Origin: Chloroflexota bacterium
GTDB lineage: Bacteria; Chloroflexota; Dehalococcoidia; JABGRK01
Direction of reading: 5' to 3'
Length of the DNA stretch: 64,000 nt
NCBI GenBank assembly: GCA_018648325.1
Contig: JABGRK010000016.1
Coordinates: forward strand, 73,338-137,337
How positions within the stretch are numbered: position 1 is the stretch's first letter; each line of letters begins with the position of its first letter. A program made the position numbers and the translations under genes. Under the pieces are notes generated by a model. That model was not told the DNA's origin. It ran no database searches and was given only the letters and a program-made list of their open reading frames with translations. Below are positions 55,255 to 63,317 of the stretch, piece by piece.

Positions 55255-56538
55255 ATGGGCAAGACTGTTATCAGAACTGCCATAGATGTTGGCACTACCA
55301 AAATATGTACCGTCGTGGCGGATGTAACCGACCGTAGCACCGTGCGTGTGCTGGGTACAGGCGTCGTTCACTCCGAGGGGATTCATAAGGGAATGGTGGT
55401 CAGCATCAATGAGGTCAAGGGTGCTATTAGAGAGTCGATGAAAATTGCTGAGATGAGCAGTGGATGTAAAATCGATTCTGCCTATGTGGCCGTCAGTGGC
55501 AATCATATTGGTTCACTCAACAATCATCGTATGGTGACTATCGAGCGAAGTGATCGATTGGTATGTCGCGATGATCTCAAAAAGGTGTTGCAATCTGCCC
55601 AGAACATTGATGTTTCCTCCGATAAACAACTGCTGCACGTTATACCACGCAGCTACAGTCTGGATGGCCAGCCCGGTATGAGAAATCCTGTGGGAATGTA
55701 TGGCAGCAGGCTGGATCTTGAAACACATATAGTCACGGCTGCGGTGACATCGGTCAAGAACCTTGTTAAATGTGTTCGTGGGGCCGGTGTTGATGTCGAC
55801 GGGCTTATCTTCAGTTCACTGGCCAGCAGTGAAGCGGTCTTAAGTGAGCATGAGAAAGAGCTTGGAGTTATTATGGCCGATATAGGCAGTGGTACTACCG
55901 ATATTGCCATATACAAGGAAGGAAGCGTTAGTCATACCGCCGTTCTCCCTGTTGGTGGATACCAGCTTACCAGAGATATCTCTATAAGTCTGGGGCTTCC
56001 TACTGCAGTGGCCGAGGTTGCTAAACGCAAATACGCCAATCTGACCGAAGATGTTACGGCAGAACGCAAAGACCCGGTTAGTTTGGCCATTGAAAATGGC
56101 TATAACATTATGCATCAGGACCTGTATGAGGTAGTCAGAGCTAGAATGGAAGAGATTGTAAAACTGATCGCTATGGAGATGCCGAGGTCCGAATATATTT
56201 CCATGGTACCCACTGGTATGGTTCTGACCGGAGGCACGTCCAATCTTCCTGGGCTTGCTCAGATGGCTCAGGATATACTCCAGATGCCGGTAAGGGTTGG
56301 TGCTCCCAAGGATGTAGGAGGTCTTGCCGATTCGCTCTACGCTCCGTCTTATGCCACCAGTGTGGGCCTTTTGCTGTGGGGCGTTAGAAACGATGAAGAA
56401 GTAATTAAGTTAAATGGACGAAAGTCATTCCTGAGCAGGCTCATGTTTAAGCTGAGAAGACCTGCAAAAGTTGAAAAAGAAAAGCCATATGATTCTGGTT
56501 TGGCGAAAGGAGACAGTAATGGGAAGAACAACTCCTGA
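55255..56538 (+). CDS. ftsA: Cell division protein FtsA
   Basis: FtsA ties FtsZ filaments to the membrane. The 427-residue actin-like ATPase has TAIDVGTTKICTVVAD, the SHS2 (1C) domain, DIGSGTTDIAIYKEG and VLTGGTSNLPG. The C-terminus (SRLMFKLRRPAKVEKEK) has the amphipathic membrane helix region. The final 20 bases overlap the start of ftsZ. AGGAGG precedes the ATG. Confidence 0.95.
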   Translation: MGKTVIRTAIDVGTTKICTVVADVTDRSTVRVLGTGVVHSEGIHKGMVVSINEVKGAIRESMKIAEMSSGCKIDSAYVAVSGNHIGSLNNHRMVTIERSDRLVCRDDLKKVLQSAQNIDVSSDKQLLHVIPRSYSLDGQPGMRNPVGMYGSRLDLETHIVTAAVTSVKNLVKCVRGAGVDVDGLIFSSLASSEAVLSEHEKELGVIMADIGSGTTDIAIYKEGSVSHTAVLPVGGYQLTRDISISLGLPTAVAEVAKRKYANLTEDVTAERKDPVSLAIENGYNIMHQDLYEVVRARMEEIVKLIAMEMPRSEYISMVPTGMVLTGGTSNLPGLAQMAQDILQMPVRVGAPKDVGGLADSLYAPSYATSVGLLLWGVRNDEEVIKLNGRKSFLSRLMFKLRRPAKVEKEKPYDSGLAKGDSNGKNNS

Positions 56539-57625
56539 TAAGGCATGTATTAAGGTTATTGGTGTAGGAGGAGGAGGAGGAAATGCGGTTACCCGCATGA
56601 TAGAGGCTAATATTCAAGGAGTGGAGTTTGTTGCCATAAATACCGATGCGCAGGCATTACTTCGCACTGAGGCGGAGACAAAATTGCCTTTGGGGATGAA
56701 GCTCACCAAAGGTCTTGGCGTTGGTGGTGACCCCAATGTGGGCTCGGCAGCTGCCGAGGAGAGCAGGGAAGAGCTGACCGAGATTATCGGTGATGCCGAT
56801 ATGGTATTTATTGCTGCCGGTATGGGAGGTGGCACGGGCACAGGTGCTGCACCTGTTGTGGCTCAGATTGCCAAAGAGTTGGGAATTCTGACTATAGCTG
56901 TCGTCACTAAGCCATTTTCTTTTGAGGGATCGAGGCGAAAGTTGTCCGCAGAGCAGGGCATCGCTCGTCTGGTAGACAGAGTTGATACCTTGATTGTTAT
57001 TCCCAACGAGCGCCTGATTAGTCTGTGCGGCGAAGATGTTACCGCAGAAGCAGCATTTAAAATGGCTGACGATGTAGTGCAGCAGGGTGTTAAATCCATC
57101 GCCGAGCTCATTACCACGCCTGGTGAAATCAACCTTGATTTCGCCGATGTTAAGGCCATCATGAGCAACGCCGGACCGGCTTGGATGGCTATCGGACATG
57201 GCACCGGACCCAACCGTGCGGTTGAGGCGGCACAGGCAGCTCTGGCCAGTCCTATCTTAGATATGGCTATAGAAGGTGCCCGTGGTGTACTGTTTAATGT
57301 CACCGCCGGTGATGATTTTAAGTTGCACGAGATAAATCAGGCCGCCAGTGTCATTAGCAAAGCGCTTGATTCTGATGCCAATATCATCTTCGGTCTGGTC
57401 AAGGACCCTTCAATGGGTAGTGATGTAAAGGTCACCCTTATTGCCACCGGATTTGTTGCCAAAACATCGGAAACCGCACCGCGTGAAGAGCATCTGCGTA
57501 CATTCCTGCGGGGGCAGGAGGAGGAGCATCAGCTTGATGTGCCTACAATTTTACGCCGACCTCGATCGAACATAATGCACAATCGCGATATGGCATCAAG
57601 TAGCCCTCTGATAAACAATAGCTAA
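56519..57625 (+). CDS. ftsZ: Cell division protein FtsZ
   Basis: The 368-residue tubulin homologue forms the division ring. IKVIGVGGGGGNAV, the GTP signature GGGTGTGAAP and the T7-loop region NLDFADVKAIM are intact. The ATG at 56519 is preceded by AAAGGAGA inside ftsA. The C-terminal end (PTILRRPRSN) resembles the FtsA-binding peptide. A terminator follows. Confidence 0.97.
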   Translation: MGRTTPDKACIKVIGVGGGGGNAVTRMIEANIQGVEFVAINTDAQALLRTEAETKLPLGMKLTKGLGVGGDPNVGSAAAEESREELTEIIGDADMVFIAAGMGGGTGTGAAPVVAQIAKELGILTIAVVTKPFSFEGSRRKLSAEQGIARLVDRVDTLIVIPNERLISLCGEDVTAEAAFKMADDVVQQGVKSIAELITTPGEINLDFADVKAIMSNAGPAWMAIGHGTGPNRAVEAAQAALASPILDMAIEGARGVLFNVTAGDDFKLHEINQAASVISKALDSDANIIFGLVKDPSMGSDVKVTLIATGFVAKTSETAPREEHLRTFLRGQEEEHQLDVPTILRRPRSNIMHNRDMASSSPLINNS

Positions 57626-57651
57626 ATATCCCGGTATATCCGGGACATAGT

Positions 57652-57687
57652 AAGGCCGCATAGTTTTTATTAACATGCGGCCTTTTT
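57652..57687 (+). terminator. Rho-independent terminator of the mraZ-ftsZ operon
   Basis: AAGGCCGCAT (57652-57661) pairs perfectly with ATGCGGCCTT (57675-57684), followed by TTTTT. A second small stem CCCGG/CCGGG lies just upstream at 57630-57644. Confidence 0.95.
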
Positions 57688-57701
57688 GCGTCCAAAAACC
57701 C

Positions 57702-57731
57702 TTGACAATAATCTATATGTTGTAGTAATAT
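57702..57731 (+). promoter_or_regulatory. Promoter of nrdR-nrdJ
   Basis: -35 TTGACA (57702-57707), -10 TAATAT (57726-57731), 18 bases apart. NrdR boxes overlap the spacer and the start of transcription. Confidence 0.7.
57710..57725 (+). promoter_or_regulatory. NrdR box 1
   Basis: AATCTATATGTTGTAG matches the core of the NrdR box (CwATATaTwG) with one mismatch and lies between the -35 and -10 of the nrdR promoter. Confidence 0.8.
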
Positions 57732-57740
57732 GTCATTCAC

Positions 57741-57756
57741 CTACAATATGTAGATA
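57741..57756 (+). promoter_or_regulatory. NrdR box 2
   Basis: CTACAATATGTAGATA fits the same core with one mismatch. It starts 31 bases after box 1 (three helical turns), the spacing typical of NrdR box pairs, just downstream of the -10 box. Confidence 0.8.
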
Positions 57757-57775
57757 AATATTTGGTGGTATTTTA

Positions 57776-58330
57776 ATGAAGTGTCCCCATTGCGGATTTA
57801 GTGATTCAAAGGTAACCGACTCCCGAAATGTGGGTGAAGGTGTACGCCGCCGTCGCCAGTGTCTTGATTGCGAGCAGAGGTTTACTACCTACGAGCGGGT
57901 GCAGACTACCAGTCTTCTTATTGTAAAAAAGGGTGGTCTTAGGGAAGAGTTTAATCGCGATAAAATGGCCGGTGGTATAAGTAAGGCTTGCCAGAAACGC
58001 CCCATGCCGGCTGGTGCCGTGGAAAAACTTATTGACGATATTGAGGTTGATCTGCACCAGTTGGGTAAAAGCGAGGTTGCCAGCACCGAGGTGGGGGAGA
58101 TCATCATGGATAGACTTAGAGATTTTGACCACATCGCTTACATACGCTTTGCCAGCGTGTATCGCGAATTTACAGATATCGGCAGTCTTAAAGAAGAGGT
58201 GGATACGCTTGCTCGTGTGAGTGAAAGCAGTAACCTTCTTCCCGGGCAGTTGCCTCTTATTCCAGAAGATCAGCTGGCGCATGGCATGTCAAAAAACACT
58301 TTAAGAAGGATACGGAGGAACTATGCCTGA
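57776..58330 (+). CDS. nrdR: Transcriptional repressor NrdR
   Basis: NrdR represses ribonucleotide reductase genes in response to ATP/dATP. The 184-residue protein has the zinc ribbon starting CPHCG and ending CLDCEQRF, and the ATP-cone from about residue 48 (IVKKGGLREEFNRDKM). It overlaps the nrdJ start by 8 bases, so regulator and target share one mRNA and the boxes upstream imply autoregulation. Confidence 0.96.
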   Translation: MKCPHCGFSDSKVTDSRNVGEGVRRRRQCLDCEQRFTTYERVQTTSLLIVKKGGLREEFNRDKMAGGISKACQKRPMPAGAVEKLIDDIEVDLHQLGKSEVASTEVGEIIMDRLRDFDHIAYIRFASVYREFTDIGSLKEEVDTLARVSESSNLLPGQLPLIPEDQLAHGMSKNTLRRIRRNYA

Positions 58331-60962
58331 GGCTCAGAAAAAGGACAATAAGCCGGAACGCAACAGCATGGTGCAGGATATATTCAAGGCTATTGAATCG
58401 CGTGGTATAAACGACCGCGAGCTTAAGGATGATATTGCAAACCAGGTCATACAAAAATTGGAACAGAAACAGGCCAACAGTTTTGTAACGTTGCCTGGAA
58501 TGGAGGATCTCGTGGCAAAGCCCATACAAAACCCTAATATCGCTGAAATACAGGTGACTATAGACTCGGTTCTTAGCCAGCGGCAGGACGAAAGTCCGAA
58601 AAAAACGTTTGAGCCTTTACCTGTTGAAGCTGCTAAAGAGGTGCAGCCAGCGCCGATACAGCCTGAGACGCTAGAGCCGGAGGAGTTGCCTGAGGTATCC
58701 GTGATAAAAGTGGGCTCTACTGCTGAGACAGTTCTTGCCAGAAGATATCTGGGTAAGGACAGGCAGGGCAATGTCATAGAGACCATCGAGGATATGTTCC
58801 GCCGTGTGGCCCGCAATATCGCTTCTGCTGAGATGAAGTTCAATTCCGATGCGGATGCCAAGGCATGGGAAGACGAATTCTACGACGTTATGACCAGTTT
58901 CGAGTTTCTGCCAAACTCACCCACCTTGATGAATGCAGGTAGGGAATTGCAGCAACTTTCAGCCTGTTTCGTGCTGCCCATTGAAGACTCCATGGAGTCG
59001 ATATTCGATGCCGTTAAATATACCGCACTTATTCACAAAAGCGGCGGTGGTACCGGCTTTTCTTTCTCCAGACTGAGGCCTGAGAGCGATCCCGTAGGAT
59101 CTACAGGCGGCGTGGCAAGTGGTCCTGTATCGTTCATGCGAGCCTTTGATACTGCAACCGATGTTATCAAGCAGGGCGGAACACGTCGTGGCGCTAACAT
59201 GGCTATTTTGAACGTGGATCACCCTGATATTGAGAAGTTTATTACTGCCAAAGAGCAGTCGGATGCACTTAACAACTTTAACCTTTCTGTGGCGCTTACC
59301 GAACGCTTTATGCGCGCTGCCGAGAGAGGCAGCGATTATGATCTTATCAATCCGGCCAATAAAAAGGTTGCTGGCAAAGCCAATGCCAAGGCGGTATTTG
59401 AAAAGATAGTAGATATGGCCTGGCGTAGTGGTGAACCCGGAATCGTTTTCATCGATCGTATAAACCGCGACAACCCTACTCCCCAGCTGGGCGCAATCGA
59501 AAGCACCAATCCTTGTGGTGAGCAGCCGCTGCTGCCATACGAATCCTGCAATTTGGGATCAATCAACCTGGCAAAGATGGTGTTTAATGGCCGCATCATG
59601 TGGGATAAGCTGGCTAAAACGGTCAAAACTGCGGTGCGTTTTCTTGATAACGTTATCGAGGTCAACCAGTATCCTTTGGACAAGATAGACGATATGACCA
59701 GAAGTACCAGGAAAATAGGCCTGGGCGTTATGGGCTTTTCTGATCTGCTCATAATGCTGGGCATTCCCTATGATTCTCCTGAAGCGGTTACTACTGCCGA
59801 AGAAGTGATGAAGTTTGTTGATGAAGAGGCTACACAGGTTTCTTCAGACCTTGCTTCTCTGAGGGGCGTTTTCCCTTCGTTCAAGGGCAGTGTTTATGAC
59901 AAAGCAGGTGGTATGGAGCTGAGGAACGCTACAAGGACAACCATTGCTCCCACCGGTACCATTAGCATAATTGCAGGGTGCTCCAGCGGTATTGAGCCGC
60001 TCTTTGCGCTGTGCTTCACGCGCACCATTCTTGATGGCGATCAGTTCGTCGAAGTACACCCGTTGTTTGAGGAAGCGGCAAAGGCAGGTGGTTTCTACAG
60101 CGACGAGCTTATCAAGGAACTGGCCAGTACAGGGACGCTCAAAGACATCGAGGGTGTGCCTGAAGAGATAAAAAAACTGTTCAGAACTTCTCACGATATA
60201 ACCCCGGAAGTTCACGTACAAATGCAGGCGGCTTTCCAGAAGTATACGAATAACGCCGTTTCTAAAACAGTCAACTTCCCGCATGATGCCACTCGTGAAG
60301 ATGTGGCCGATGTCTACATGATGGCCTATAGGGAGTCCTGCAAGGGCGTAACCATATATAGGGACCGCAGTCGTGAAGATCAGGTTCTGGCGCTGGATGT
60401 TGCTAAAGAAGAGGAAGTTGCGCTGGTTACGGAAGAAACGCGTGCTCCCAGAGACAGGCCAAATTACACAATCGGTGTTACCGATAAGGTGTCTACAGGT
60501 TGCGGCAGTATCTATATAACGGTTAACTCTGACGAGAAAGGCATATGCGAGGTCTTCTCTCATCTGGGTAAGGCTGGTGGCTGTGCAGCGGCTCAGATTG
60601 AGGCCATAGGCCGTCTTATATCGCTGGCTCTGCGGTCCGGCGTTGAGGTCCCTGCCATCGTTAAGCACCTGCGCGGCATTCGATGTCCATCCATTGCCTG
60701 GGATGCCGGTCATTCAATCCTGTCCTGTCCTGATGCTATAGGCGGGATACTTGAAAAGCGTATAGCAGAGAAACCGGAATACGATACACGTCAGGCCGTC
60801 CTGGATTTGGGCAGTGCTGCAGTAGCAACAGAGCATACAAAAAGCAACGGAAATGGCTCTCTATCCGGCGGCGTTGCAGGGGCTTGCCCTGATTGCGGTG
60901 GAACTCTTGCTAATCAGGAAGGATGTCTTACCTGCCACATGTGCGGTTACAGCAAATGCTAG
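58323..60962 (+). CDS. nrdJ: Adenosylcobalamin-dependent (class II) ribonucleotide reductase
   Basis: This 879-residue enzyme makes deoxynucleotides without oxygen using coenzyme B12. The barrel segments LPNSPTLMNAGRE, NPCGEQPLLPYESCNLG and APTGTISIIAGCSSGIEP are intact, and the C-terminal zinc motif CPDCGG with CHMCGYSKC is present. An acidic N-terminal region of about 150 residues precedes the catalytic core and contains a possible partial ATP-cone. B12 use agrees with an obligate anaerobe. The next gene follows 15 bases on. Confidence 0.97.
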   Translation: MPEAQKKDNKPERNSMVQDIFKAIESRGINDRELKDDIANQVIQKLEQKQANSFVTLPGMEDLVAKPIQNPNIAEIQVTIDSVLSQRQDESPKKTFEPLPVEAAKEVQPAPIQPETLEPEELPEVSVIKVGSTAETVLARRYLGKDRQGNVIETIEDMFRRVARNIASAEMKFNSDADAKAWEDEFYDVMTSFEFLPNSPTLMNAGRELQQLSACFVLPIEDSMESIFDAVKYTALIHKSGGGTGFSFSRLRPESDPVGSTGGVASGPVSFMRAFDTATDVIKQGGTRRGANMAILNVDHPDIEKFITAKEQSDALNNFNLSVALTERFMRAAERGSDYDLINPANKKVAGKANAKAVFEKIVDMAWRSGEPGIVFIDRINRDNPTPQLGAIESTNPCGEQPLLPYESCNLGSINLAKMVFNGRIMWDKLAKTVKTAVRFLDNVIEVNQYPLDKIDDMTRSTRKIGLGVMGFSDLLIMLGIPYDSPEAVTTAEEVMKFVDEEATQVSSDLASLRGVFPSFKGSVYDKAGGMELRNATRTTIAPTGTISIIAGCSSGIEPLFALCFTRTILDGDQFVEVHPLFEEAAKAGGFYSDELIKELASTGTLKDIEGVPEEIKKLFRTSHDITPEVHVQMQAAFQKYTNNAVSKTVNFPHDATREDVADVYMMAYRESCKGVTIYRDRSREDQVLALDVAKEEEVALVTEETRAPRDRPNYTIGVTDKVSTGCGSIYITVNSDEKGICEVFSHLGKAGGCAAAQIEAIGRLISLALRSGVEVPAIVKHLRGIRCPSIAWDAGHSILSCPDAIGGILEKRIAEKPEYDTRQAVLDLGSAAVATEHTKSNGNGSLSGGVAGACPDCGGTLANQEGCLTCHMCGYSKC

Positions 60963-60977
60963 GGAGGTTGGTTAGAA

Positions 60978-61352
60978 ATGATTGATAAAACAAGCATGAC
61001 CAAACGGGCCAGAAAACTGCTGAAATTGCTTTACAAAATATATAGCGAGGATGAGAACGTACGCCGGTTCGGCATATATCCGTGGAGCCTGACCAGCCGG
61101 GCGGGTATTCGCTTCGGCAGTGGGGGAGATGCATTGGGTGTAGTTTACCTGATGTGGCGTAACGGATGGATCAGAATACTATCGTCCAAGAACAGAACTA
61201 CGCCGTTTCGCAGGGTACAGATTACACTTGATGGTATGAAAGAGGCGCAGGCAGGCCAGCCTTCCGCCCAAAATGGTGCGTTGATTCGTGGGCTGTATCC
61301 CGCAACTGTTGATAGTATGTCCCACGTCTCAAGGAAGCAACTGTATAATTAG
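60978..61352 (+). CDS. Small basic protein co-transcribed with nrdJ
   Basis: The 124-residue protein starts MIDKTSMTKRARKLLKLL with AGGGAGGTT before the ATG. It has a compact helical/beta pattern resembling a winged helix (KIYSEDENVRRFG, then FRRVQITLDG), a basic overall charge and no known motif. It lies between nrdJ and a strong terminator, so it belongs to the nrdR-nrdJ transcript and is under the NrdR boxes. Function unknown. Confidence 0.65.
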   Translation: MIDKTSMTKRARKLLKLLYKIYSEDENVRRFGIYPWSLTSRAGIRFGSGGDALGVVYLMWRNGWIRILSSKNRTTPFRRVQITLDGMKEAQAGQPSAQNGALIRGLYPATVDSMSHVSRKQLYN

Positions 61353-61394
61353 TGTTGTGGGGTGCATGTTTAATAGCAGCAGTCTACACAAAGT

Positions 61395-61433
61395 AAGGGC
61401 GATTGTCGTGAGTTCGCGACAACCGCCCTTTTT
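61395..61433 (+). terminator. Terminator of the nrdR-nrdJ operon
   Basis: AAGGGCG-A-TTGTCG (61395-61408) pairs with CGACAA-C-CGCCCTT (61417-61430) with one internal mismatch, followed by TTTTT. The reverse reading lacks a T-run, so it serves mainly the plus strand. Confidence 0.95.
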
Positions 61434-61462
61434 CGTTTTTGTTTATCTATTCGCCTTGCATA

Positions 61463-63058
61463 TTACTTAAATACGTTTTTAATTTCTTCGTGTAGTGTGT
61501 CACCGATCTTTTTCAGAGCCTCAATTCTTATGGTATTGAGCTCATCTCGCTTTTCTATAAACTCAGCGTCGGTATACAATCTCTCAGGGTGAACCAATGT
61601 ATCGTCAATATCACCAAGTGACGCAGGTACCTTAAAGCCAGTTGGTGAATCGATCCACTCTTTAAAATCACCCCGTATAAGTTGCTCCAGTATACCCATG
61701 GTTTCGGCTACGCCTATTTTCTTGTAGTTGGCGTCTTCGCCCACACCACCTGTGTTTATCAGATAGTAGTTAATGTCGGGCAACCCCTTCAGGATGGCAT
61801 AGAACTGGTTGGCGTGATCCGCTCTGTCTCCGGCCACAAATGGGTCGTAGAAAAACTCATTTCTGATCTTTCCCGCCTTGGTGGGATCACCGGCAGATGA
61901 TTCCATCGCCTGTCCCAGAACCATGCAGGCCGCTGCCTGCTGAAGTGTCATCTTGGAAATTGCCGGTACAATGGGAGCCCTGGTAATGAGAATCAGGTTA
62001 TCTACTTTGTCGATGTCTATATGGGGACTGGCATGCATAATATTATCTCTGCGTACAACAGCACGCCCGTTTGCTGTCAGTGACACATCGTTAAAATCAA
62101 AATCACCGTCATTGTCTACAAATACGTTTTCACATACGGTGTCCTTTTGAAGCAAACTGTAATATATCTCTACCTGCTCACTGGGGATTACACCCTCGGT
62201 TTTAACGAATATTCCGCCGCCCTCGAACCCGCGGAAGCTGCCATCAGGCATCAGTGTGCCGCCATCGTCCTGAACCAGCCACGAAAGCTCTTTTTCTGTT
62301 TTGGCCAGAATCTTGCATGTGGTGGTGGTTTTTCCGTTGGCAGATAGTGCGCACATGAGCGTACTTACGGTGTTAAATGCTCCATCGGCCATCTGCAGAC
62401 GGTCTTCTCTGGCACCGCAGTGCAGGAATATGCCGCCCTTTTTGGTTTTTGCGGCCCAGTCCTCACAGGCAAATACGCCTTTTTTGTATTCGCCTATGTA
62501 GTTACTGTTTCTTACTATCTTAACCGCGCCGCCATCGTTTAGCAGTGCCAGTCTTATGGTTATGTCCTTGTCGGGCAGAACCTTGCTCTTGTTTAATTCC
62601 CACTGCTCGTCATTGAAATAAACGATTTGATAGTCGGGCTTATTATCATTGCCGTCAGTCGGGTAAAACAGGTGGCCTCCGCCATAGGCTATATGCGCGA
62701 ATTTCTGCGGTACGATCAACCTGACGATTGTTCCGCTGTTTTTACCACCAACAATCCTGTCCATGCAAATCAGTTTTTCTTCAGACAGCACATCTTCACA
62801 CTGTTTGAGCAGATCGATTTCATCATTACCAAACTGCTGGTCAACACTGTTTTTGGTGAATGCCTGTGCTCTTGATGAGGGCTCAGAAGGGGCAACGAAG
62901 TTGTTGTAGATGGTTTTTTGCACTCCCGCTTCCTTGGCAACAAGCTCTCTTAGCTGATCATCGGATGGATTATAGATAACCCTTCCTTCATCTTTTGCCT
63001 TTTGCAGTATTTTCTCTGCGGTTTTAGTGAATACATTTAGATCAAAGTCTGTGGACAT
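61463..63058 (-). CDS. pckA: ATP-type phosphoenolpyruvate carboxykinase, divergent
   Basis: The 531-residue protein fits the ATP-dependent PEP carboxykinase family (oxaloacetate + ATP to PEP). The P-loop is ALSANGKTTTT instead of the standard GLSGTGKTTLS. The kinase-2 region is LVQDDGGTL, the FEGGGIFVKTEG block matches the canonical EGGCYAKT, and the GGGHLF/YPTDG segment is present. The start has GGAGGA upstream. The divergent P-loop suggests a distinct subfamily; nucleotide preference is uncertain. Confidence 0.85.
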   Translation of the reverse strand: MSTDFDLNVFTKTAEKILQKAKDEGRVIYNPSDDQLRELVAKEAGVQKTIYNNFVAPSEPSSRAQAFTKNSVDQQFGNDEIDLLKQCEDVLSEEKLICMDRIVGGKNSGTIVRLIVPQKFAHIAYGGGHLFYPTDGNDNKPDYQIVYFNDEQWELNKSKVLPDKDITIRLALLNDGGAVKIVRNSNYIGEYKKGVFACEDWAAKTKKGGIFLHCGAREDRLQMADGAFNTVSTLMCALSANGKTTTTCKILAKTEKELSWLVQDDGGTLMPDGSFRGFEGGGIFVKTEGVIPSEQVEIYYSLLQKDTVCENVFVDNDGDFDFNDVSLTANGRAVVRRDNIMHASPHIDIDKVDNLILITRAPIVPAISKMTLQQAAACMVLGQAMESSAGDPTKAGKIRNEFFYDPFVAGDRADHANQFYAILKGLPDINYYLINTGGVGEDANYKKIGVAETMGILEQLIRGDFKEWIDSPTGFKVPASLGDIDDTLVHPERLYTDAEFIEKRDELNTIRIEALKKIGDTLHEEIKNVFK

Positions 63059-63080
63059 TTTTTAAAATCCTCCAAGGCAT

Positions 63081-63109
63081 AATATAGTATTTTGTTTACC
63101 GGAACGCAA
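63081..63109 (-). promoter_or_regulatory. pckA promoter
   Basis: On the minus strand, -35 TTGCGT (63109-63104) and -10 TATATT (63086-63081), spacing 17, about 22 bases before the ATG. Confidence 0.7.
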
Positions 63110-63257
63110 TGGTTTTGGGGTTTCTGAAGTTGAAAAAACGCGGGTTTTTGAGGGAATAGCAGACCACCTGAGTGCGCCTGAACTATTTTTGATTGATCCA
63201 CATTTCAAGTGAAACACGTTCAATTGTACCAGCATGCCGAAATCATTTCAATACGTG

Positions 63258-63286
63258 TTGCACTTGCTTATTGCCTATCCTATAAT
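63258..63286 (+). promoter_or_regulatory. aroC promoter
   Basis: -35 TTGCAC (63258-63263) and -10 TATAAT (63281-63286), spacing 17, about 31 bases before the aroC ATG. The rest of 63059-63317 shows only this and the divergent pckA promoter. Confidence 0.8.
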
Positions 63287-63317
63287 AGGGCAAACATATT
63301 AGTATGGAGGCCTCAAG

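Noticed and set aside
59844-60713. A 289-codon open frame opposite nrdJ
   Set aside because: Antisense to an intact, conserved coding region and without homology-like motifs.
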